This document shows, one piece after another, positions 28,373-36,473 of a stretch of DNA of 64,000 nucleotides; the stretch's first letter is position 1, and every line of letters begins with the position of its first letter. The position numbers and the translations under genes are program-made. Source of the DNA: Planctomycetales bacterium (GTDB lineage Bacteria > Planctomycetota > Planctomycetia > Planctomycetales > Planctomycetaceae); the NCBI GenBank assembly GCA_028285345.1, contig JANQPT010000018.1, forward strand, positions 1-64,000, given 5' to 3'. Under the pieces are notes generated by a model. It worked only from the letters and a program-made list of their open reading frames with translations. It searched no databases and was not told the origin of the DNA.

Positions 28373-29353
28373 ATGCGCGATGATTTTCTTCCGACAGCTC
28401 CGATCGATGTCCTTCAGCAGCGCGCGGAATTGCTGAAGGCGGTGCGGAGGTTCTTCGATGGCCGCGGATACTGGGAAGTGGTCACCCCCGTGATGTCGCG
28501 GGAGTCGGTGGTCGACGCGAATCTCGATCCGTTTGTTGTCGAGGGGCAATTCTTTCTGCAGACGTCGCCCGAATTGGCGATGAAACGTCTACTGAGCGCC
28601 GGCGCGAAATCGATTTATCAGCTATCCCCCGCTTTTCGCCGCGGTGAACAGGGCCGGCTGCACAATCCGGAATTCACGATGCTGGAGTGGTACCATTACG
28701 GAGATACGCACCATGAGCAAATGGACTTTGTTGAGGAATTGATTCGCGAGGTTTCGGCAACGTGCTCATTCGCGAAGCATCTGCTCGTGCCGGAAGGCCC
28801 GTTTCGCCGCCGGACTTATGATGACGTCTGCGCTCTGGCGCTGGGGACGACGGTCTTGGACCAAGAGGCCGCGCAACTGAGAGAACTGGCCGAGAGCGCG
28901 CAGATTTCTGTGCCGGAGTCGTTATCACAAGGCGATCGGGACGGTTGGCTGAATCTGCTGTGGGGAGAGGCGGTCGAACCGCAGTTGGGGCGCGAGTTTC
29001 CAGAGTTCGTTTATGACTACCCCGCTTCACAGGCGGCGCTGGCCAAAATCAATCCCGACAATCAGCATGCTGCTGAGCGATTCGAACTGTTCATCAACGG
29101 GCTGGAGATCTGTAACGGCTATCACGAGCTGACGGACGCCAACGAGTTGCGGGCGCGGGTCGTGGCGGAGTCTAACAAGCGGGCGTCCGCAGGGTTGCCG
29201 GCGCTCCCCGAACCTCGGCGGCTGATCGCGGCGATGGAGGCGGGGCTACCCGAATCCGCCGGCGTCGCATTGGGGCTGGATCGATTGCTGATGATCATGA
29301 TCGGCGCCGAGTCGATCGCCGACGTCCTGCCCTTTCCGCTGGACCGGGCGTGA
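28373..29353 (+). CDS. epmA: Elongation factor P-(R)-beta-lysine ligase (LysRS paralogue)
   Basis: A 326-residue class II synthetase paralogue without the anticodon-binding domain, the hallmark of EpmA/GenX/PoxA. Motif 2 is intact: [20 protein letters not shown] followed by TMLEWYHY. The motif 3 region is [15 protein letters not shown]. The family attaches beta-lysine to a lysine of elongation factor P to relieve polyproline stalling. The lysine aminomutase EpmB and EF-P itself are not in this window, so the partnership is known from the family only. Confidence 0.93.
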   Translation: MRDDFLPTAPIDVLQQRAELLKAVRRFFDGRGYWEVVTPVMSRESVVDANLDPFVVEGQFFLQTSPELAMKRLLSAGAKSIYQLSPAFRRGEQGRLHNPEFTMLEWYHYGDTHHEQMDFVEELIREVSATCSFAKHLLVPEGPFRRRTYDDVCALALGTTVLDQEAAQLRELAESAQISVPESLSQGDRDGWLNLLWGEAVEPQLGREFPEFVYDYPASQAALAKINPDNQHAAERFELFINGLEICNGYHELTDANELRARVVAESNKRASAGLPALPEPRRLIAAMEAGLPESAGVALGLDRLLMIMIGAESIADVLPFPLDRA

Positions 29354-29363
29354 GCGACGACGG

Positions 29364-29903
29364 TCACCAGGGAGCTTCCATCAGCTGCACGATTTCGCGG
29401 GCCAGCCGGTCGAGCGCCAATTGGTGGGCTGTTGCCAGCGACTGGCCGACTTCAGGCGCGAAATCACCCTCGGAGAAGAGATTGATCACGTCGGGCGTCA
29501 GTGCGACTTCTTGCTGCTTGAGCAATTCACCGGTGCGGAGGTCTTCCCAGGTGACTTGGACTCGCAGATCGGCTTCCAACTGGCGCGGTTCATCGAATCC
29601 GGATTGGCCCAGGACGCGTTTCTTGGCCCCGATGATGCGGCCCGAAAGTTTTGTATCGGCGTTGTGTTCCGACATCAGCCGGATGGGAGATTGCGTCTGG
29701 ATCTGACGCTGGATCGCTTCGGTCAGTTGGAACTCCAGATCGCGGCGGTAGAGGTCGGTTCTGAACGGTTCCACGTAGACCGTCCGCACCTCGCCGTCGT
29801 AGACCGGCCCGACGATGTATCCACAGCCGCAGAGTCCAGCTGCCGCGGTTAGAGTTGCCGCGAAGACGAGACACGCGCGATTCGGCCTGTGAGCGTTTAG
29901 CAC
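29364..29903 (-). CDS. lptE: LptE-family lipoprotein
   Basis: A 179-residue lipoprotein with a signal peptide ending in the lipobox GLCGC (Cys near residue 27) followed by GYIVGPVYDGEVRTVYV. The LptE-like body includes LEFQLTEAIQRQI and the DTKLSGRII segment. In gram-negative bacteria LptE plugs the LptD barrel that inserts lipopolysaccharide into the outer membrane; planctomycete homologues are consistent with an outer membrane. It ends only 10 bp from the epmA stop (convergent) and starts just downstream of a 93-bp repeat. Confidence 0.88.
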   Translation of the reverse strand: MLNAHRPNRACLVFAATLTAAAGLCGCGYIVGPVYDGEVRTVYVEPFRTDLYRRDLEFQLTEAIQRQIQTQSPIRLMSEHNADTKLSGRIIGAKKRVLGQSGFDEPRQLEADLRVQVTWEDLRTGELLKQQEVALTPDVINLFSEGDFAPEVGQSLATAHQLALDRLAREIVQLMEAPW

Positions 29904-29913
29904 GAAGTGATCC

Positions 29914-30006
29914 CTTTAAGTCGTTTCAAAACCCTCGGACGCATCGCGCCGACACTTGTGTTTGATGATCTCAAACAGGCGCAACCGGGTTTGGAAACTG
30001 GTTCTA
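29914..30006 (+). repeat. 93-bp inverted-end repeat, copy 2
   Basis: Runs from CTTTAAGTCGTTTCAAAACC to GGTTTGGAAACTGGTTCTA. It fills the gap between lptE and the BamD-like gene, and its last three bases (CTA) are the TAG stop codon of the BamD-like gene on the minus strand. Confidence 0.9.
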
Positions 30007-31326
30007 TTCATCTTCCGGGAGCGTATCGGGAATCAGCCGCGGCCGTTCGAAGTCCTGCGCCGATTCGAGATCCTCGCCCGCGAAGTCATCATCATCGTTG
30101 AGATAGAACTCGCCCGCCTCGCCGTTTTGGTCTTCTTCGTATTCCGGCAAGTCCGCGTCAAACTGCGGTTCTGGATTGCTTTGTTCCAGCCGCTCGTCCC
30201 GTGCCGCCCGCAGTTTCTCCAACTGTTCTTTTGCCAGATCGGCGAACGCGGAATCGGGATGCTCCTGCAACAGGGTTACACAGGCGAGTTCGGCCGCTTT
30301 GTACTCGCGGCGTCTCAAACGATACTCGACCCGGTGCCAGTCCTTGCGCGCTTCCTCATGATTGATCCGCTCAAGTCCCTCCTTGAGACGTTCCCGGTCG
30401 GCGCTTTCCGGATACAGGTTCAACGTGCTTTCGATCAACTCGCGGGCTTTTTCGAGGCCACGCCCGTCATATTCGGGGCCTTGGTATGACATTTGAATCA
30501 CGTGGGCGCCGAGTTTGTACGCGTTGGCCGCGTGATCGCTGTCGGGATAATTATCACGTAGCATGTCGAAGTAGTGTTCCGCTTCCAAGTAGTCCCCACG
30601 ACGCAGGTGATAGACGCCGGATAACATCACGGCATCGTCGGCCAGCTTTCCGGTAGGATTGTTCAACCAGACCGATTTGAGGGCCTCCATTGCACGACCG
30701 TCGGGATCGAAGACGGGCCGGGACCGATCCGTGAAATTCGGAATGAGAGGCACCGGCCGTTTGTGCCGAGGGATTGCGGTCGGCGCCGCCGAGGGATTGT
30801 CGCCGCCGGTTGCCAAATGGATCTCTTGTTTCTGCACCGGCTGGGGATCGTCGAGCCAGTACTTGGCGATCAGGAACAGGCGGTGTGTCGACCGTTCCAT
30901 ATACCGCGATGACGACTCGTATTTTTTCAACAACCGGTTGAAGGAGTCTTGTGCCTTCGGATAGCGTTTTTGCTGAAATTGGCTTTCCGCCAACATGAAC
31001 AGGGTCTGCTCTTCGATCGGCCGGTCGGCGTATTTCTTGGCGACCTTCTTAAATCCCTTCTCGGCGGCGGCGAATTTTCCTTCGTCGAACAGTTTCTGCG
31101 CGGCGTCGAACTCGTCTTGCCCTTCCATCGGGCCGAGATGGTTGTGCCAAAGGATGCGATCCTGCGCGGAATGTTCGCTGGAGACGAACATGTTGGAAAT
31201 CTTCTTGCGGCCGGTGTCCAAGGTTTGGCACCCGGACAACGAGGCCAGACAGAGAACGACCATTGCGGCGGCAAGCCGGCGGCGGATCATTCCCCGATTC
31301 AGGAGTTGGAGTAACATAGCGTTCAT
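30004..31326 (-). CDS. BamD-like TPR lipoprotein
   Basis: A 440-residue lipoprotein: the lipobox LSGC follows the hydrophobic AAAMVVLCLAS. TPR-type helices run through the protein (AQKLFDEGKFAAAEKGFKKV; QFQQKRYPKAQDSFNRLLKK; YLEAEHYFDMLRDNYPDSDH), the pattern of BamD/YfiO assembly lipoproteins but about twice their length. The C-terminus is strongly acidic. Start 31326 has AGGTGG upstream; ATG 31290 (MIRRRLAAAM) gives a more usual lipoprotein leader. Stop TAG is provided by the 93-bp repeat. Its proximity to lptE suggests an outer-membrane biogenesis role. Confidence 0.83.
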   Translation of the reverse strand: MNAMLLQLLNRGMIRRRLAAAMVVLCLASLSGCQTLDTGRKKISNMFVSSEHSAQDRILWHNHLGPMEGQDEFDAAQKLFDEGKFAAAEKGFKKVAKKYADRPIEEQTLFMLAESQFQQKRYPKAQDSFNRLLKKYESSSRYMERSTHRLFLIAKYWLDDPQPVQKQEIHLATGGDNPSAAPTAIPRHKRPVPLIPNFTDRSRPVFDPDGRAMEALKSVWLNNPTGKLADDAVMLSGVYHLRRGDYLEAEHYFDMLRDNYPDSDHAANAYKLGAHVIQMSYQGPEYDGRGLEKARELIESTLNLYPESADRERLKEGLERINHEEARKDWHRVEYRLRRREYKAAELACVTLLQEHPDSAFADLAKEQLEKLRAARDERLEQSNPEPQFDADLPEYEEDQNGEAGEFYLNDDDDFAGEDLESAQDFERPRLIPDTLPEDE

Positions 31327-31524
31327 TGTGGCCGCGCCACCTGTTCCGAAGGCGTACTGACGCCGCCTGAGCGCCTCAGCACCCAGGAGCACCGACGTGC
31401 TCCTGACGCACTTTCACGAGGCCTCGCGACCAGCGGTCAGAGGTTGATAATGAGATGATCGAAGTGATGGGGAGAACAGGATTGGGTCGCGGGGAGAGAC
31501 TCAGGTTGTCGAATCGACGGATGT

Positions 31525-32274
31525 TCAAGACGGGTTCAGGAAACTCAACGTTTTTGGTCGCCGCCCCAGTGACTGCCGGACGGCGCTGTCGATGACTTTT
31601 CGTAGTTCGTTCATTTGCCGGCGGCTGATTGACAAGCGGGTTTGCCCTCCGAAGGGCTCCTCCGCCAAATGCCGCATCACCGCCAGCGAACCGGCGGTCA
31701 GCCGATGATAGTATTCCTCGTGTTCCAGGCAGGGCCTGCAGACAACTCCGCCCAGACTGGGTTTCATGCCGAACCAATCGGCCTGTTGGACCGCTTGCCC
31801 GCAACGGACACAAACATCCCAGGCAGGCAACTGTCCGATTTCACGCAACAAACTTAACTCAAAACGCAGGATCGTGGTGGGGACTTCCTCGCCGGCGGAC
31901 AGAGCCGCGAGCGTTGCCAGCACATCATCGTACAACTGAGGATGCGCGTCGTACTCCTCACTCAAGCCGTCGAGCAACTCCGCCACGTAATAACCGCCGT
32001 ACAGGCCGGTTAAGTCGCGATCCTTGGTCTCAAATCGCCTTTGGAGTTGGGCTTCGGTCAGTATGTCCAGCCCGCCGGACGATTTGCGGATGAACACTAT
32101 ATTGCAAACCGCTAACAGGTCAAGACCAGCCTCGAAGGCGCTCTTGGGACGTTTGGCGCCCTTGGCGATCAACGACAGCTTGCCAAAGTCACGCGAAAAA
32201 CAAGTGACGACGCGGCTGCTTTCGCTGAAGTCGGCTCGTCGAATGACTATCGCTTCGGTCTTCTCGGTCGACAC
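31525..32274 (-). CDS. recO: DNA repair protein RecO
   Basis: A 249-residue mediator that, with RecR, loads RecA on SSB-coated single strands. The N-terminal OB domain reads TEAIVIRRADFSESSRVVT ... FGKLSLIAKGAKRPKS. A helical core follows, and a zinc site is formed by CVRCG and CRPCLEH in the C-terminal half. It starts 20 bp after the stop of the small Cys-rich membrane-protein gene, so it may be the distal gene of the feo operon. Confidence 0.95.
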   Translation of the reverse strand: MSTEKTEAIVIRRADFSESSRVVTCFSRDFGKLSLIAKGAKRPKSAFEAGLDLLAVCNIVFIRKSSGGLDILTEAQLQRRFETKDRDLTGLYGGYYVAELLDGLSEEYDAHPQLYDDVLATLAALSAGEEVPTTILRFELSLLREIGQLPAWDVCVRCGQAVQQADWFGMKPSLGGVVCRPCLEHEEYYHRLTAGSLAVMRHLAEEPFGGQTRLSISRRQMNELRKVIDSAVRQSLGRRPKTLSFLNPS

Positions 32275-32294
32275 AATTCTACGCCGCTAATGAA

Positions 32295-32498
32295 TCAATC
32301 AATGTGCTGATTGAAGGTCTGCAAAGTGACCAGTTCTTTGCGGTCGGCGCCATCGGCCGAACAATCACTGCACCCTGCGGAGCCACAGCCACCGGCCGAG
32401 TGACCGGAGAACAGACGCACGCACGCGCGAAGCAGGATAAACACCGCTCCGCCCACGATCAACAGACTCACGACGATTTGCCAATCAACGCCCGCCAT
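32295..32498 (-). CDS. FeoB-associated Cys-rich membrane protein
   Basis: A 67-residue protein with one transmembrane helix (WQIVVSLLIVGGAVFILL) followed by a Cys cluster GGCGSAGCSDC, the architecture of the small Cys-rich proteins often encoded after feoB. It lies 68 bp downstream of feoB. In other bacteria such proteins (FeoC-like or CC-type) are proposed to assist iron handling at the transporter; the exact role is not established. Confidence 0.88.
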   Translation of the reverse strand: MAGVDWQIVVSLLIVGGAVFILLRACVRLFSGHSAGGCGSAGCSDCSADGADRKELVTLQTFNQHID

Positions 32499-32566
32499 AT
32501 CGTCTCACATGCTGGGAGAATCTTACCGCGATCTGCAATATCGGCTATCGACGTCCCGAAAACATC

Positions 32567-34762
32567 TCAAAACAGCCTCCCCGCCTGGTAGGTCGCCATT
32601 GCGGCCACATAGGCCAGCGCGGTCATGTACACAAACGTAAATATCGCCCACCACCAACTATTGGCCTCCCGACGAATCACCATCAAAGTCGCCCCGCATT
32701 GTGCGCAGAGGGCAAAGAACACCATGATCGAGAGTGCCACCGGAATACTATACACCGGCCGCCCGTCGGGCCAGGACGCTTCCTTCAGCGACGCGTGCAA
32801 TCGCTGGTCCTCTTCGTCCACGTCGCCGCCGAGGCTGTAAATCGTCCCCAACGTGGCGATAATCACCTCCCGTGCCGGAAACGACGCGATCGCTCCCACG
32901 CCGATCTTCCAGTCCCAGCCCAGCGGCTTGACCGCCGGTTCGACGGCGTGTCCCAAGCGACCTAAGACGCTCGACGCGATCAGTTGAGCACTCAGTTGGT
33001 CGCGTTCCTCCTGCAGCGCGGCAATTTCTGATTCATCCCCCTGCTCTGCTTCGAGCTGTTCGATCTGCGCCTCAATCTGGTGCTGCCGGCTGTGGTCGCC
33101 GGGAAAATAGCCGGCCGCCCAGACGACGATCGTCGTCGCAAATATCAACGTGCCGGCCCGTACGATGAATGCTTTGGCGCGGTCGTAAACGCGATGAAAC
33201 ACGATCCGAGGCGAGGGCCACTTATAACTGGGCAGCTCCATAATAAACGGCGGTGTTTCTCCGCGAAACAATGTCTTTTTCAGCGTCCAAGCGATGGGAA
33301 TCGCCACCAGCGCGCCGAGCGAGGACATGGCAAACAGCACAATGCCCGGCAGTGTGATCCAGCCCCCCGCGTAGGAGATCGGCGGAATGAATGCCGCAAT
33401 CAACAACAGATAGACCGGCAGCCGAGCGGAGCAACTCATCAGCGGCGCCACGAGTATCGTCACCATCCGGTCGCGGCGATTCTCAATCACCCGCGTCGCC
33501 ATCACACCCGGAATCGCGCAGGCAAACGATGACATCAGCGGCACGAACGACTTGCCGCTCAAGCCGACTTTTGTCATCAGACGGTCCATAAGAAAGGCCG
33601 CACGCGCCATGTAGCCGCAATCCTCCAGGATCGCGATGAACAGGAACAGAAATACAATCTGCGGTAAGAATATAATCACGCCTCCCACGCCGGCGATCAC
33701 ACCGTCGTTGACCAGGCTTCGCAGAGGGCCGGGCGACAGCCCCGCCGAGACGAGCGAACTGACCCACTCCTGGCCCATTTCAATGGCATCCATGAACGGT
33801 CCCGCCCAAGTGTAGATCGCCTGGAATACGACGAACATCATCACGCAAAACAGCAACAGCCCGGCGATCTTATGTGTGAGCAAACGGTCCAATTTGTCGC
33901 TGAACGTCACCGCTCGCTGGCCGGGACGCGTGGCGACACCATCGAGCACCTCGCGCGCCCACGCATATCGCCGCTGGGCTTCCACGGCGGGCACGCGGCA
34001 ACCTGCTTCGGCGAGGCGTTGGCGGCACTGAGACAGGTACTCCGGAAGGTTGTTCTTACACCGGGCGGCGTACTCCGCTTCCACGCAGCCGCAGGGATCG
34101 AGAATCAAGCGGTGCTTCAAAAACTCGGGAACCTCGCCGACTCCGCCTCCGGCGAGCTGCTGCTCCAGCTTTTCGCACTCAGCATAAAACGGCTCGGGAA
34201 AGATCCGTGACACGGGTGGTTTCCGCGACGAGTCAACCGCTTCCGCGACCGCTTGACGTACGGCATCAATTCCGTGTCGCCGATGCGCCTGGGTCTTAAT
34301 TACTGGAACGCCCAATCTCTCAGCGAGCGCGTCTTCATCGATGGTAATCCCCCGGGCCTCCGACACGTCGTGCATATTCAACACAACGACCGCCGGGACG
34401 CCCATGTCGAGAATCTGGCTCACCAGATACAGATTCCGCTCCAGGTTGGAGGCATCGACGATACAGAGAACGGCATCGGGGTGGCCGATCTCCAGTTTTC
34501 GGCCGAGCAGAACATCGACGGAGACCATCTCATCCAACGTACGCGGCGAGAGGCTATATGTTCCGGGCAAGTCGACCAGATCGAACCGCCGCCCCTGCCA
34601 CGACATCTGCCCGATCTTCTTTTCGACGGTGACGCCGGGAAAGTTGCCCACGCGCGACTGCAGGCCGCAGAGAGAATTGAAGAGCGTGCTCTTGCCGGTA
34701 TTTGGATTTCCAACCAGAGCGACCACAGCGGTGCGCTGATTCTGGGAAGCGGTCGTTGACAT
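32567..34762 (-). CDS. feoB: Ferrous iron transporter FeoB
   Basis: A 731-residue inner-membrane Fe(II) transporter. The N-terminal G domain has GNPNTGKSTLFN (G1), TVEKKIG (G2), DLPGTYSL (G3) and VVLNMHD (G4, NxxD). A helical linker follows, then the membrane domain with the two gate regions and conserved Cys segments (SFACAIPGVMATRVI; MSCSARLPVYLLL). An unusual Gln/Glu-rich cytoplasmic loop is visible around residues 585-615 (IEQLEAEQGDESEIAALQEE). ATG 34762 is chosen because the longer alternative at 34861 would overlap the upstream feoA. Confidence 0.97.
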   Translation of the reverse strand: MSTTASQNQRTAVVALVGNPNTGKSTLFNSLCGLQSRVGNFPGVTVEKKIGQMSWQGRRFDLVDLPGTYSLSPRTLDEMVSVDVLLGRKLEIGHPDAVLCIVDASNLERNLYLVSQILDMGVPAVVVLNMHDVSEARGITIDEDALAERLGVPVIKTQAHRRHGIDAVRQAVAEAVDSSRKPPVSRIFPEPFYAECEKLEQQLAGGGVGEVPEFLKHRLILDPCGCVEAEYAARCKNNLPEYLSQCRQRLAEAGCRVPAVEAQRRYAWAREVLDGVATRPGQRAVTFSDKLDRLLTHKIAGLLLFCVMMFVVFQAIYTWAGPFMDAIEMGQEWVSSLVSAGLSPGPLRSLVNDGVIAGVGGVIIFLPQIVFLFLFIAILEDCGYMARAAFLMDRLMTKVGLSGKSFVPLMSSFACAIPGVMATRVIENRRDRMVTILVAPLMSCSARLPVYLLLIAAFIPPISYAGGWITLPGIVLFAMSSLGALVAIPIAWTLKKTLFRGETPPFIMELPSYKWPSPRIVFHRVYDRAKAFIVRAGTLIFATTIVVWAAGYFPGDHSRQHQIEAQIEQLEAEQGDESEIAALQEERDQLSAQLIASSVLGRLGHAVEPAVKPLGWDWKIGVGAIASFPAREVIIATLGTIYSLGGDVDEEDQRLHASLKEASWPDGRPVYSIPVALSIMVFFALCAQCGATLMVIRREANSWWWAIFTFVYMTALAYVAAMATYQAGRLF

Positions 34763-34838
34763 TTGAACTGCTACTTCAGAGTTCCGAATCCCGATGCCTG
34801 TGGCTCCGCCGGCAGGCCTTGGTGTGCATTCACCAATC

Positions 34839-35075
34839 TCATTGGTCCACCAGCGGCTCAATCAGCACACGTTGGGCCTCACTCTTGCGCAGAGACAAGC
34901 GGTAACCGCGGACGTCGATTTCCAGCGGGTCTCCCAACGGAGCAAATACCAACAATTCCACCTCTTCGCCCTCGATAAGCCCCATTTCCATCAGGCGCAC
35001 GGCGATTGCGTCTTCACCCGAAACTTCAAGCACTCGAGCCCGCTGGCCCGTCCTCAGACCATCAAGCGTGCTCAT
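34839..35075 (-). CDS. feoA: FeoA domain protein, second copy
   Basis: A 78-residue SH3-like FeoA domain: TLDGLRTGQRARVLEVSGED, then RLMEMGLIEGEEVELL and a short C-terminal strand region. FeoA is thought to bind FeoB and regulate transport. Its ATG lies inside the 3' end of the upstream feoA (14-bp overlap) and its stop is 76 bp before feoB. Confidence 0.92.
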   Translation of the reverse strand: MSTLDGLRTGQRARVLEVSGEDAIAVRLMEMGLIEGEEVELLVFAPLGDPLEIDVRGYRLSLRKSEAQRVLIEPLVDQ

Positions 35076-35325
35076 GCTCTGCTCCGTGAGGAACCGAGTC
35101 GCGCAGGCTCACGAAAATGCTCGCCGAATCGCTGCCGCGAAAGCTCAGCCTGTGGTTGCCGAGCGCGATGAGACAGGGTTCTCCCGGCCGCAACATCTGA
35201 ACCGTGACTCCTTCGCGTAGCCCCATCTCATGCAGCCGGTTGATCTGACCGGGATCACCCTCAACCGTCACAATGCGTGCGGTTTCATCGGGTTGCAGCA
35301 AATGCAGCGGGATCAGGTGGGACAT
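35062..35325 (-). CDS. feoA: FeoA domain protein, first copy
   Basis: An 87-residue FeoA-like protein: LLQPDETARIVTVEGDPGQI, NRLHEMGLREGVTVQML and IALGNHRLSFRGSDS. It differs clearly from the second copy, so this is an old duplication rather than a recent one. ATG 35325 gives the expected length; a GTG at 35361 would add 12 residues. It heads the feoA-feoA-feoB-Cys-rich cluster. Confidence 0.9.
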   Translation of the reverse strand: MSHLIPLHLLQPDETARIVTVEGDPGQINRLHEMGLREGVTVQMLRPGEPCLIALGNHRLSFRGSDSASIFVSLRDSVPHGAEHEHA

Positions 35326-35441
35326 ACTTAGTTCTTTAGCGGCACCAGTCGTTAACTTCACGCGTCGTGCGTGACCATTGCCACACGGTAAAGAAGTTGA
35401 GACTCAGTGTCAATTCCGCATCGGGATCTCCGCCAAGGCAA

Positions 35442-36371
35442 CTAATAAAGCGCGTCCCACACGCGAACGACTTGGTCATAGCCCGCCGTCGCCAGGAGCT
35501 TGCCGTCCGGGGAGAACGTTGTCGCCAGCACAATGTCTTTGTGAGCGGAAATCTTGCGGATTACCTTGCCGCCGGGAAGTTGCCGGATGATGACACTGCC
35601 GTCCCAGCCGCCGGATGCCAGCCGTTCTCCGGTGTGGTCGTACGCCAGCGCATAGACCCAATTTTCATGACCGTGCAACCGGTCGGTGATGGCCCCGTCG
35701 GGCAGATTGCGAATCACGACTTCTCCGACGGTCGCGGCGCGCTGCTTGTCGAAGTCGCCATAACCGGTGGCGATCCGATCCAACTTCGGCGCGACTGCGC
35801 CGCAATGCACCCAGCGGGCATGCCCGGCAATCTCTGTGAGCGACTTCGTTGTGGCGGAATCCCAAATCTTGACCGCCGAGTCCGCTGCAATGGACACCAA
35901 CTTGCGATGGTCGGCGGAAAAACGGAGTGCGTAGATGTCCTGCGCATGGCCGCTGAATTCGGCCAGAGGCTGATCGTTCGCGGCGCTCCACAGCCGCGCC
36001 GTTTTGTCATAACCGCCGGAGGCCAAATAACGCCCGTCGCTTGAGTAGGCCAGAGACTGCACGACGTTGGCATGGCCCTTCAGTTCTCCGCGCGGCTCAA
36101 GCGTCTCGACTTCCCAGAGCCGAATGGTGTTGTCGTGGCTGCCGGAGGCGAGCGTGTTGCCGTCGGGCGAGAATGCCAGGCAGTACACCTCGGCGGTGTG
36201 CCCTTTGAGTGTCGCCCGCAGTCGACCCGTGGAAATATCCCACACGCGAATGATCTGGTCCCAACCGGCGGAGGCGAGCGTCTTGCCGTCGGGGGAAAAC
36301 GCCAATGCGTAGACCCAATTGGTGTGGCCGGTCAATGTGAGTCGAGAGGAGGTCAAACTTCGCGTTCCCAA
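35442..36371 (-). CDS. Seven-bladed WD40 beta-propeller protein
   Basis: A 309-residue protein that is almost entirely WD40 repeats. Seven blades can be counted, each beginning with a GH dipeptide or its variant (GHTNWVYALAFSPDG, GHTAEVYCLAFSPDG, GHANVVQSLAYSSDG, GHAQDIYALRFS, GHARWVHCGAV, GHENWVYALAYD, AHKDIVLATTFSPDG), so the propeller is complete. No signal peptide is seen. The only starts are TTG codons; 36371 is taken, with TTG 36356 as alternative. In frame, a TAG inside the 93-bp repeat lies four codons upstream. It stops with TAG. Confidence 0.85.
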   Translation of the reverse strand: MGTRSLTSSRLTLTGHTNWVYALAFSPDGKTLASAGWDQIIRVWDISTGRLRATLKGHTAEVYCLAFSPDGNTLASGSHDNTIRLWEVETLEPRGELKGHANVVQSLAYSSDGRYLASGGYDKTARLWSAANDQPLAEFSGHAQDIYALRFSADHRKLVSIAADSAVKIWDSATTKSLTEIAGHARWVHCGAVAPKLDRIATGYGDFDKQRAATVGEVVIRNLPDGAITDRLHGHENWVYALAYDHTGERLASGGWDGSVIIRQLPGGKVIRKISAHKDIVLATTFSPDGKLLATAGYDQVVRVWDALY

Positions 36372-36380
36372 TACTTCTCG

Positions 36381-36473
36381 CTACAAATGGTTTCAAAACC
36401 CTCTGACGCATCTCGCAGGAACTTCTATTATCGTATCTCGAACAGGCGCAACCGGGTGTTGAAACCGGCTCTA
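36381..36473 (+). repeat. 93-bp inverted-end repeat, copy 3
   Basis: Runs from CTACAAATGGTTTCAAAACC to GGGTGTTGAAACCGGCTCTA. It exactly fills the space between the WD40 gene start and the DUF1501 gene; its last three bases form the TAG stop codon of DUF1501 on the minus strand, and its first bases give the TAG that closes the WD40 frame upstream. Confidence 0.9.

Noticed and set aside
35442-36371. The WD40 gene as a fragment truncated by the 93-bp repeat
   Set aside because: All seven propeller blades are present, so nothing essential is missing despite the weak TTG start next to the repeat.
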